Below the pieces are notes generated by a model. The model was not told where the DNA came from. It did not search any database and worked only from the letters and a program-made list of their open reading frames with translations. A stretch of 64,000 bases of DNA from Sinomicrobium oceani (GTDB taxonomy: Bacteria; Bacteroidota; Bacteroidia; Flavobacteriales; Flavobacteriaceae): NCBI RefSeq assembly GCF_900119185.1, contig NZ_FPJE01000006.1, positions 163,749-227,748 of the forward strand, read 5' to 3'. Each line of letters begins with the position of its first letter. The stretch's first letter is position 1. The position numbers and the translations under genes are program-made. Positions 15,700 to 22,786 of the stretch are shown here, in pieces.

Positions 15700-15964
15700 A
15701 AAAAGGGCCTTGTCAGTACAAGACTTCTATAAAGCACACTACTTACTTAAAAAACAGGAAGAGTTACCGGAAACAAAATAGGCGTGGAACTCGACTTACC
15801 ACATAAGAGGTGCTGGCATACCGTGCAATGATAAGTGAGCCCACGCCCGGGTCGTGAGCTATAATCACTTATAATCTCATTGCTGTGAAAAGTGCCAGTT
15901 TTCAAATCGAGATTTTAAGCGAATAGCTTCTAATATTTTCTTTTAGAAGAGTCGCGAATATATT
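15700..15964 (+). ncRNA. Structured repeat copy 2 (candidate RNA upstream of an HTH gene)
   Basis: The same ~262-base unit as copy 1. The hairpin is kept by compensatory change: GCAATGA (15825-15831) pairs with TCATTGC (15877-15883), where copy 1 has ACCATGA/TCATGGT. The apical GCCCACGCCCGGGTCGTGAGC and the 3' hairpin are identical. The first ~80 bases read in one frame as KRALSVQDFYKAHYLL, KKQEELPETK and a stop; copy 1 has lost one A and is out of frame. It begins 2 bases after the first HTH gene and ends ~118 bases before the second. Confidence 0.5.
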
Positions 15965-15970
15965 GAATTT

Positions 15971-15992
15971 ATGCTTTTGGGCATAAAAGCAT
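15971..15992. promoter_or_regulatory. Inverted repeat upstream of the second HTH gene
   Basis: ATGCTTTT (15971-15978) and AAAAGCAT (15985-15992) form a perfect 8-bp inverted repeat with a 6-base spacer, 90 bases before the HTH start at 16082. It could be an operator for an HTH protein or a transcript hairpin. Confidence 0.35.
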
Positions 15993-16081
15993 TCAAATAT
16001 AGAAATAAAATCTAAATGTTATAAGATCTTGTAATATTTTATTCGTTAATAATTAGTGTTTTTGTATAAAGTCTTTTTATT

Positions 16082-16324
16082 ATGAAAGAACAAATGAAGA
16101 GAAACTTAATAATCTTTGGACAGTTTGTTCGTAAACTTAGGAAACAATCCAAGTTAAGTCAAGATGATGTTGTTAGTAATAGCAATAAGTTAACAAAAGC
16201 TACTATTAGTGATATCGAAAATGGGAAAAGGAATCTCTCTTTCACTACTTTGTTAGATTTAGCCAAAGGAATGAAGAAACAACCTAAGGATCTGTTAGAT
16301 ACTTATTTTGATTTAAATGGGTAA
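16082..16324 (+). CDS. Small XRE-family HTH regulator
   Basis: An 80-residue single-domain HTH protein: FGQFVRKLRKQSKLSQDDVVSNSNKLTKATISDIENGKRNLSFTTLLDLAKGMKKQPKDLLDTYFD, with SKLSQDDVV as helix 2 and KATISDIENGKRN as the recognition segment. It has the same layout as the gene at 15473 (structured repeat, AT-rich spacer, HTH) but the proteins are only distantly alike. AT-rich codon use again differs from core genes. Confidence 0.88.
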   Translation: MKEQMKRNLIIFGQFVRKLRKQSKLSQDDVVSNSNKLTKATISDIENGKRNLSFTTLLDLAKGMKKQPKDLLDTYFDLNG

Positions 16325-16451
16325 TCTATTTTTTGTTACACCCATCTTTATTTATTTCAATTAGTTGTATCTGTTATTTACACAAATATAATAAATTAAA
16401 TACGGGAATATTTCCGCATACATTTATTCAGCTTTCACTTTATTTGTTTTA

Positions 16452-16700
16452 ATGGAATATAAAGCTGCAATATACGCCTATATAGAAAAGTTATGGAAGG
16501 AGTCTAAAATGTCTAAAAGACAATTTGCCTTAAAGTATAATATTGATGAGAGAACGTTAAGAGACATCCTTAATAACAATAGTACTTATCAAATTTCTTT
16601 ACCAACGATCTATCGTATTTGTGAAGTTAGGAATATTATGGTTTCGGAGTTTTTTTCTGCTGTAGAGGATGAATTTCCTGAGGTAAAGATGAAGAAATAA
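16452..16700 (+). CDS. Small HTH protein (XRE-like)
   Basis: An 82-residue protein. SKMSKRQFALKYNIDERTLRDILNNNSTYQISLPTIYRICEVRNIMVSEFF follows the XRE pattern, with a helix-turn-helix at residues ~20-45 and a supporting helix after it. It is the third HTH gene in a row on the plus strand, 127 bases after the second, but it is not preceded by the structured repeat. TIR element copy 4 begins 33 bases after its stop. Function unknown. Confidence 0.82.
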   Translation: MEYKAAIYAYIEKLWKESKMSKRQFALKYNIDERTLRDILNNNSTYQISLPTIYRICEVRNIMVSEFFSAVEDEFPEVKMKK

Positions 16701-16733
16701 ACCGGGTTTAACGGTTCTGTTAATGTATCGGCC

Positions 16734-16983
16734 CGGGGCTTCGGTACACCTGTCTTATATTTTGATGCATCAAAATATAGGACAGGCACTCAGCCACCGC
16801 TGTGTCGTTGTTGTAATAAAGCTTGTCTATACCCAAGACGGGGCAAAGGCGGCCGGGCTTCGGTACACCATTCACTGCGTTCCGGAACTCAGCCCGCTTT
16901 GTTGAGTTCTTTTAAGTTAAATGACAACGACGGGGTAAAGGTGGCTGCGTGTTTCGGCTACGTTGGAATGTACCGAAGCCCCG
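16734..16983. repeat. TIR element copy 4 (full form, modules A + B)
   Basis: The left end GGGGCTTCGGTACA (16735-16748) and right end TGTACCGAAGCCCCG (16969-16983) are perfect inverted repeats over 14 bases. The interior follows copy 2: a GATGCATC-centred palindrome in module A, an internal CGGGCTTCGGTACA at the A/B junction, and module B with scattered substitutions. It is the copy with the best-preserved ends. Confidence 0.88.
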
Positions 16984-17213
16984 AGGTTTTTTAAGATTTT
17001 TTTAATACTACACCGTATAATTTTTTTATATATTGTACTCAGGTTTAGTTGTTTATATGGCACAAAAACACACAAACCGCCTGATCCTTACATGAACGTT
17101 ATATGCGGTAATCTCCCTTTCGGAGATACCCCAAGGCACATCTTCATGACACGATGTAGTACCGTCCTCATAACTTCCGGACGGGTATCCGTTTAACTTT
17201 AAATTTTTCAATT
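16984..17213. other. Gene-free stretch with two small hairpins
   Basis: About 230 bases between element copy 4 and the next gene. ATCTCCctttcGGAGAT, near 17111-17127, and CCGTCC..GGACGG, near 17162-17184, are short inverted repeats. No TAnnTTTG element was found close to the start at 17214. Confidence 0.4.
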
Positions 17214-17951
17214 ATGAAATCGACCTATGAAACCGGCCACGCCAAAAACGTGGCCAATCTGAGTAAGCTTATCACGCAGATCGAGCTTTACGACAAGTAC
17301 GATCCGCCTGTAGAAGCATTGACCGTAGAGAACCTCACTACACTCCGCGACGAAGCGCGGCAGCGCATAGAAGAGGTCGAGGCCCGAAGAGCAGAAAACA
17401 AGAATGCCATTCATCGCCGGCAGGATCTGTACCGCGAGCTCAATCCGCTTTGTACCCGGGTGGTCAACCACCTCGATATTCTGGGGCTGAGCAGTGGTGC
17501 ACAAGACCGTGCCCGTGCGCTCAACAAGCGTATACAGGGTAGTGCAACCGCCAAAAAAGTGGTTATGGAAGACGGCGAAGACGGTATGGAAGAAACTACC
17601 GTAGGGATATCCACTTCCCGCCAGTCGTTTACGCAGCGAGCAGAACATTTTTCGCAATTGCTCACGCTTATTCGTACCGTAGACAACTATGAGCCCAACG
17701 AGGACGACCTCAAGATGGAGAACCTCGATAACCTCCTGGCGGAGATGAACAATGCTACTGCCGCAGTAGACCAGACCGAAGCAGCGCTAAACAAAGCCCT
17801 GCGTCTCCGCAACGAAGTACTTTATGCCAGAAACACCGGGGTGTACGACAGGGCAATGCATGTTAAAAAATACGTGCGCTCGGTCTATGGCAGTACTTCC
17901 GACCAGCATTCCCGCGTATCGGGGATACTTTTTACCATGATAAGCAAGTAG
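17214..17951 (+). CDS. Hypothetical coiled-coil protein
   Basis: A 245-residue soluble protein without signal peptide or membrane segment. It is rich in charged helices and has two similar halves. Each has a LSKLITQIELYDKYDPPVEALTVENLTTL-type segment (second half: FSQLLTLIRTVDNYEPNEDDLKMENLDNLLAEM), followed by an Ala/Glu-rich helix. The internal duplication is visible by eye. I do not recognise a named family, though similar proteins occur in other Flavobacteriaceae as far as I recall. Codon use is core-like, unlike the HTH genes upstream. Confidence 0.75.
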   Translation: MKSTYETGHAKNVANLSKLITQIELYDKYDPPVEALTVENLTTLRDEARQRIEEVEARRAENKNAIHRRQDLYRELNPLCTRVVNHLDILGLSSGAQDRARALNKRIQGSATAKKVVMEDGEDGMEETTVGISTSRQSFTQRAEHFSQLLTLIRTVDNYEPNEDDLKMENLDNLLAEMNNATAAVDQTEAALNKALRLRNEVLYARNTGVYDRAMHVKKYVRSVYGSTSDQHSRVSGILFTMISK

Positions 17952-18175
17952 GCTTTATGGTAGGGTGCTATCGTACCGGTAGTACCGTATGTTTACTTTC
18001 CCGCTAACAACCCAACCAGAATATTGTTTTTTGTACTCCCGGCCTTAGGTAAGGAACAGGAGCTAAAGGTTTGTACCTGTACACTACACGGGTTACTACC
18101 GTATGCTCCGTATGCCATACCTGCAGGCCGGGAGTTTTGTACATCTACTCCCATACCTTATATCCGTAGCCATTT

Positions 18176-18473
18176 TCATGGCTTTTCTTTCTTTAGATCA
18201 TAGTTTCGTGCCTGGTTCCGATATTCTTGCTCCTGTGCGGAATATTGTAGGGCCTGCGTCCGATATTCTTGCTCCTGCGTGGAATATTGTAGGGGCTGCG
18301 TCCAATATTCTTGCTCCTGCGTGGAATATTGTAGGGCCTGTGTCCGATATTCTTGCTCCTGCGTGGAATATTGTAGGGGCTGCGTCCGATATTCTTGCTC
18401 CTGTGTGGAATATTGTAGGGGCTGCGTCCGATATTCTTGCTCCTGTGTGGAGTATTGTAGGGCCTGTGTGCAC
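18176..18473 (-). other. Start-less open frame through the 42-bp repeats (possible gene remnant)
   Basis: Read leftward in one frame, the repeats give PLQYSTQEQEYRTQ per unit, ending RNQARNYDLKKEKP and a TGA at 18176-18178. This is the most protein-like of the open frames (Gln/Glu/Tyr, polar, helix-prone). A TAG lies directly upstream and there is no ATG, so as it stands it is not a gene. It may be the repetitive tail of a gene that has decayed. Confidence 0.3.
18211..18470. repeat. Six tandem 42-bp repeats
   Basis: Units start at 18220, 18262, 18304, 18346, 18388 and 18430, each GATATTCTTGCTCCTG.. followed by GTGGAATATTGTAGGG. As 42 is divisible by three and most frames lack stops, five of six frames stay open through the array. 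A plus-strand frame (18103-18525, ASDILAPAWNIVGA units) has an ATG, but I see no supporting features and do not call it a gene. It is probably a variable-number tandem repeat. Confidence 0.9.
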
Positions 18474-18555
18474 TATGCTTGTGCCTGTAGCGGTGCGGAC
18501 ACCATTTTTACAGGTTTCCGGATAATATGCCCTGGCATTGCGGCGATCAGGGGCG

Positions 18556-18981
18556 TCAAAACATACGTTCCATAATTACAAAATCGTGCCCGTCTTTAGA
18601 AAAGGTGATATCGGTTTTGGTAAAACCGTATCTGGAGTAGAACGCCGAAGCGCTTATACGGGCATTGCACCAAAGGCGGGTAGCATTTCTGCACCTGCAG
18701 AGATCGATAATATAGGTAAGCAGGGCAGTGCCATACCCTTTGCCCTGTTCTGCACTTTCCGTAGCAAACTTGCGAAACTGATAGTGGCCGTTTTCGCCTT
18801 CAAAGAGCGAAATTACAGCGATGAGACGGTCATCGGGCAGGAAAAGGCCAAAGTGTATACCTTCCCGGTCCTGCGGTAAGATGACGCTTTCCGGCGACAT
18901 CTCCGGATACATCACCCGGTGGCGGATGGGCCAGGTACGCGATCCGGATATTTTTCTGATATAAAAGTTGGGTGTGTCCAT
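18556..18981 (-). CDS. GNAT-family N-acetyltransferase
   Basis: A 141-residue GNAT protein: FRKFATESAEQGKGYGTALLTYII is the acetyl-CoA loop (QGKGYG), ATRLWCNARISASAFYSRYGF the closing motif, and HDFVIMERMF the end strand. The start is placed at ATG 18981 (MDTPNFYIRK) because a TATCTTTG -7 element (18994-19001) overlaps the longer frame's first codon at 18996. The substrate is unknown. Confidence 0.88.
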   Translation of the reverse strand: MDTPNFYIRKISGSRTWPIRHRVMYPEMSPESVILPQDREGIHFGLFLPDDRLIAVISLFEGENGHYQFRKFATESAEQGKGYGTALLTYIIDLCRCRNATRLWCNARISASAFYSRYGFTKTDITFSKDGHDFVIMERMF

Positions 18982-18993
18982 TACAAGTCGCTG

Positions 18994-19001
18994 CAAAGAT
19001 A
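18994..19001 (-). promoter_or_regulatory. TATCTTTG -7 element of the GNAT gene at 18981
   Basis: The minus-strand octamer fits TAnnTTTG, 12 bases before the chosen start, and rules against the longer reading frame. Confidence 0.5.
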
Positions 19002-19141
19002 ATAAGGATATACCTTGATGTTATGAACTTTCCGGCCGGTAGGGCACAGAAAACCAAACAAAGATATATCCTTATCCCGTATAAAACCCCATATTATTCT
19101 ATGCCTTACCGGCTCCCGGTAGCCACAGGTGGGGAAAATGG

Positions 19142-20188
19142 CTAAAAAGCGTAGTTAATTCCCACCCCGAGAATCTGTTTGAGCTGCAAACGAGGGCCAT
19201 AAGCCAATGTCTCGTTTTCGTTGATCTGCAGTTCGCGGGTTTTTACATCGTTATCATAGATAATATGCGCCCCTATATTGGCCTTAACATATTCGTTTAC
19301 CACAAGGTTAAGCATAAGTTCCCAGTTGACATCTACATTACCAAAATCGTTAAGATAGTCTGTATATAGGGTTACTCTGTTCATCATCGTGATATTCTTG
19401 TAGATATCCGTTTCCCACTGGCTGTTAATGAGAAAACCGAGCTCCGTACGGGTTTGTTTCCCTTCGCGGATAATGTTTCCGGCACTGTCATACAAGGCCT
19501 TTTGCACCCCGAATGCCCCGGTATTGGCCAGGTCCTGGTCCATTACGTACGTAGCTTTTTGTGTTAAAGGCGAGAAATATGCCGTTAGTTTTTTGTCCGT
19601 AGGCGAATATTCCGCACCGACCCCCAGGAATAAGTAACCCGGTGCCATGAATTTGGAGATAGGGTTGTCCCTGTCCGGATATTTATAACCGTTGGTAAAC
19701 TGGGTCTTAAAGGTAAATTTGGCCGAGTAGTACCAGTCCGATTTTGGCCGTGTCCGGTAACCGAAAGTACTGTTGAGTTCTATCGCATCGTCCGATTTTC
19801 GCAGTTTCTGATCTTCCTGGGCGTTGAGTCCGTACCGTAAGATCAATTCGTTGTTCCAGCTTACATTGCCTCTTTTATACCAGCGAACAAAGTTGGCCGA
19901 TGATATCCCGGAGATCGCATTGTTACCCCCGGCATTCCAGTTAGAGAAAGCCACCTGGCTGAGTATCACCCCCATTTCGTTTTTCTTGCTCCAATAGGTC
20001 ACAGGAGCAGGGGGCGGTGGCACAATACTCTTTAACCTTCGTATTCTGGCCCTGGAAGAATCCTTGGGGATGTAAGTAGGCAGGGAATGCACACCATAAG
20101 ACGAAGGGTTAATGGGTGTGAGGAATTCCTGTGCCTCAAGAGAATACATACAAAAAACAGCTGCAATTAAGACGATGATCTTTCTCAT
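19142..20188 (-). CDS. DUF3078 domain-containing outer-membrane-type protein
   Basis: A 348-residue protein from ATG 20188, where a signal peptide (MRKIIVLIAAVFCMYSLEAQ) begins; the longer frame to 20329 has no signal and is rejected. The body has the DUF3078 phrases WSKKNEMGVILSQVAFSNWNAGG, SWNNELILRYGLN, and alternating beta strands ending in an aromatic (VGINYAF), as in beta-barrel outer-membrane proteins. Function unknown. It is transcribed in the same direction as dxs, 288 bases downstream of that gene's end. Confidence 0.9.
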   Translation of the reverse strand: MRKIIVLIAAVFCMYSLEAQEFLTPINPSSYGVHSLPTYIPKDSSRARIRRLKSIVPPPPAPVTYWSKKNEMGVILSQVAFSNWNAGGNNAISGISSANFVRWYKRGNVSWNNELILRYGLNAQEDQKLRKSDDAIELNSTFGYRTRPKSDWYYSAKFTFKTQFTNGYKYPDRDNPISKFMAPGYLFLGVGAEYSPTDKKLTAYFSPLTQKATYVMDQDLANTGAFGVQKALYDSAGNIIREGKQTRTELGFLINSQWETDIYKNITMMNRVTLYTDYLNDFGNVDVNWELMLNLVVNEYVKANIGAHIIYDNDVKTRELQINENETLAYGPRLQLKQILGVGINYAF

Positions 20189-20476
20189 TGTTAAAACAAG
20201 GTTTATATTTAGATTAGTATTCCCGGTACCATTAAACAACGATAGAAAATACCACATGCAATATCCAGGTGCATAACGGTGGCTGCACCCTCTATATTGC
20301 GGGCAGATGTCTGCGTATTGCGACACCACTTTCCGCTGTGTAATGAAAAACCGGCCCGGTTAGTTTTATTTATATGATAATATAATGACATTATAATGCT
20401 TGCTCGTTCTCGTATCGGGGAGTTTTCCGTATGGTTTTCCCTTTTTACAAACGGCTAATATATAAAATTCAATGCT

Positions 20477-22258
20477 TTACAATAATTCCGTAATCGTACG
20501 GGCGATGCTTTCGGGGCTTATATGAGCCAGTTCCTGCAACTCCGCTACCTTGCCTTGTGCTGCAAAACTGTCGGGTATGCCAAGGCACGTTATCTTGTTT
20601 TTGTACCCGTTTGCCGCCGCAAATTCCAGCACCGCACTACCGAAGCCCCCGGCAATGCATCCGTCTTCCACGGTAATTAACGTGCTAAACCGCCCTAATA
20701 TTTTATGGAGCAGCAATTCGTCCAGCGGTTTTACAAATTGCATGTCGTAATGCGCTACTTTATCTTTCTGATCCTCAGTGAGTAAATCTATGGCCGGTGC
20801 CATGTTCCGGGCAATACTTCCTATCGTTAAAACCGCTATATCCTGTCCGTCCCGGACCATTTTTCCTTTTCCTATGGGTACGTTGGCAAAAGGCAATTGC
20901 CAGTTGGGGGTAATGCCCCGGCCTCTCGGATAACGTATGGCTATAGGGTGGGGCAGGCCGAGCTGTGCCGTGTACATTATATTTCTCAGGTCGGTTTCGC
21001 TGGCCGGAGCGTAGATAATAAGATTGGGAATGCAGCGCAGGTAAGCCAGATCAAAAACCCCGTGGTGTGTGGCGCCGTCTTCGCCGACCAGGCCCGCACG
21101 ATCGAGACAGAAAATAACCGGGAGGTCCTGTAGGGCCACATCGTGTATCACCTGGTCATAGGCCCGTTGCAGAAATGTAGAATATATGGTACAGAAAGGT
21201 ACCAGTCCCTGTGTAGCCATACCCGCTGCCAGGGTTACCGCATGCTGTTCGGCAATACCCACATCAAAAGCCCTGTCCGGGATGGCATCCATCATAAATT
21301 TTAATGAACTTCCCGTGGGCATGGCCGGGGTAATCCCTACGATATGAGGATTTTTCCGGGCCAGTTCTACCAGCGTATGGCCAAAAACGTCCTGGTATTT
21401 GGGTGGTTCTTTGTCTTTTACGGGCTTTACCAGGATTTCTCCCGTAATTTTGTCGAATTTTCCCGGGGCGTGGTAGCGCACCTGGTCTTCCTCTGCTTTT
21501 TGCAGGCCTTTGCCCTTGGTGGTAATAATATGTAGAAACTTTGGTCCTTTCATGGCCTTCAGGCGAGAGAGTTCCCGGAGCAGGGCCCGAAAATCATGGC
21601 CGTCTACAGGACCTGTATAATCGAAGTTGAGCGCCCTGATAATATTGTTGCGTGCCAGCTTGCGGTTTTTCTTTACCTGCGTCAGGTATTCCTTAACAGC
21701 GCCCACGCTCGGGTCTATGCCTATGGCATTATCATTAAGTACGATGAGCAGGTTGGCATCCGTGACCCCTGCATGGTTAAGGGCCTCAAAAGCCATACCG
21801 CTGGCTATAGAAGCATCGCCGATAACGGCAATGTGCTGTTTTTCCGTATCCCCTTGCAGCCCCGAAGCAATGGCCATACCCAGGGCTGCAGAGATGGAGG
21901 TAGACGAATGGCCCGTACCGAAGGTGTCATAAACACTTTCTTCCCGTTTCGGGAAGCCGCTTATACCGCCCAGTTGCCTGTTGGTATGAAAAATTTCTTT
22001 TCTACCCGTGAGTATTTTATGTCCGTAAGCCTGGTGTCCTACATCCCATACCAGCTGGTCGTGCGGTGTGTTAAAGATGTAATGCAGGGCAATGGTCAAT
22101 TCTACCACACCGAGACTTGCACCCAGGTGCCCTTCTTTTACAGAAACAATATCTATAATAAAATCGCGGAGCTCCGCCGCCAGTTGGGGCAGTTCTTCCG
22201 GCGCCAGGCGGCGGAGGTCTTCGGGGTAGGTAATATGGTCTAACAGTTTTTTTGCCAT
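20477..22258 (-). CDS. dxs: 1-deoxy-D-xylulose-5-phosphate synthase
   Basis: A 593-residue thiamine-diphosphate enzyme that condenses pyruvate and glyceraldehyde-3-phosphate, the first step of the MEP isoprenoid pathway. Visible motifs are GHLGASLGVVELTIALHY near residue 43, WDVGHQAYGHKILTGR near 72, the ThDP/Mg motif GDASIASGMAFEALNHAG..NDN near 147-175, and GEDGATHHGVFD near 395. It is slightly shorter than the Escherichia coli enzyme, as usual in Bacteroidota. It diverges from tadA across 41 bases, and its -7 element lies 7 bases before its start. Confidence 0.97.
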   Translation of the reverse strand: MAKKLLDHITYPEDLRRLAPEELPQLAAELRDFIIDIVSVKEGHLGASLGVVELTIALHYIFNTPHDQLVWDVGHQAYGHKILTGRKEIFHTNRQLGGISGFPKREESVYDTFGTGHSSTSISAALGMAIASGLQGDTEKQHIAVIGDASIASGMAFEALNHAGVTDANLLIVLNDNAIGIDPSVGAVKEYLTQVKKNRKLARNNIIRALNFDYTGPVDGHDFRALLRELSRLKAMKGPKFLHIITTKGKGLQKAEEDQVRYHAPGKFDKITGEILVKPVKDKEPPKYQDVFGHTLVELARKNPHIVGITPAMPTGSSLKFMMDAIPDRAFDVGIAEQHAVTLAAGMATQGLVPFCTIYSTFLQRAYDQVIHDVALQDLPVIFCLDRAGLVGEDGATHHGVFDLAYLRCIPNLIIYAPASETDLRNIMYTAQLGLPHPIAIRYPRGRGITPNWQLPFANVPIGKGKMVRDGQDIAVLTIGSIARNMAPAIDLLTEDQKDKVAHYDMQFVKPLDELLLHKILGRFSTLITVEDGCIAGGFGSAVLEFAAANGYKNKITCLGIPDSFAAQGKVAELQELAHISPESIARTITELL

Positions 22259-22265
22259 AACGACA

Positions 22266-22273
22266 CAAAAGTA
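22266..22273 (-). promoter_or_regulatory. TACTTTTG -7 element of dxs
   Basis: The minus-strand octamer fits TAnnTTTG and lies 7 bases before the dxs ATG, implying a leader of only a few nucleotides. Confidence 0.5.
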
Positions 22274-22286
22274 CGAGATGCGTTTG

Positions 22287-22294
22287 TATTTTTG
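22287..22294 (+). promoter_or_regulatory. TATTTTTG -7 element of tadA
   Basis: The octamer fits TAnnTTTG and ends 5 bases before the tadA ATG, so the transcript is probably leaderless. It shares a 41-base divergent region with the dxs promoter. Confidence 0.5.
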
Positions 22295-22299
22295 CGGAT

Positions 22300-22743
22300 A
22301 TGACAGCTACTTTTGACGATGTTTATTTTATGAAAAAAGCACTTCTGGAAGCAGAAGCCGCTTATGAGAAAGGCGAAGTTCCGGTAGGTGCCGTAATTGT
22401 TGTAGACAACCGCACCATAGCCAAAGGGCACAACCTCACCGAGACCCTTACCGATGTCACAGCGCATGCCGAGATGCAGGCCATTACTGCGGCATCCGGT
22501 TTTCTGGGAGGAAAATATCTCAAAGGATGTACCCTGTATGTTACCCTGGAACCCTGCCAGATGTGTGCCGGGGCGCTCTACTGGAGCCAGATATCGCGTG
22601 TGGTCTTTGCTGCTCCCGACCTGCACCGGGGATATCGTGCCATGGGGGCTTCCCTGCATCCCAAAACCGAGGTGGTTAGGGGAATTATGGAGGAAGAAGC
22701 TGCAACTCTGCTGAAACTTTTTTTTAAAGCAAAAAGGAGTTGA
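22300..22743 (+). CDS. tadA: tRNA adenosine(34) deaminase
   Basis: A 147-residue cytidine-deaminase-fold enzyme that converts A34 to inosine in tRNA-Arg(ACG). The zinc/catalytic motifs are THAEMQAI (His-Ala-Glu, here DVTAHAEMQAI near residue 50) and TLEPCQMCAGALYWSQI near 83-98 (PCxxC). The end FFKAKRS is typical. Length and motifs match TadA rather than cytosine or guanine deaminase, though a related nucleoside deaminase cannot be excluded. It is divergent from dxs. Confidence 0.92.
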   Translation: MTATFDDVYFMKKALLEAEAAYEKGEVPVGAVIVVDNRTIAKGHNLTETLTDVTAHAEMQAITAASGFLGGKYLKGCTLYVTLEPCQMCAGALYWSQISRVVFAAPDLHRGYRAMGASLHPKTEVVRGIMEEEAATLLKLFFKAKRS

Positions 22744-22786
22744 TACCTTTTATATACGGTAATAGCCTGTACTTCGGAGAGCTTTT

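Noticed and set aside
15065..15964. A retron (structured RNA with long hairpin beside a small gene)
   Set aside because: No reverse transcriptase gene is present anywhere in the patch, and no a1/a2 inverted ends were identified.
15065..15964. An insertion sequence
   Set aside because: The repeats are direct, contain no transposase, and flank an HTH gene only once; no terminal inverted repeats were found at their edges.
18211..18470. CRISPR-like regularly spaced repeats
   Set aside because: The 42-bp units are contiguous with no unique spacers, and there are no cas genes.
18103..18525. A 140-codon plus-strand frame through the 42-bp repeats (ASDILAPAWNIVGA units)
   Set aside because: The frame is open only because 42 is a multiple of three; the sequence has no promoter and no known domain. 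Recorded as a repeat instead.
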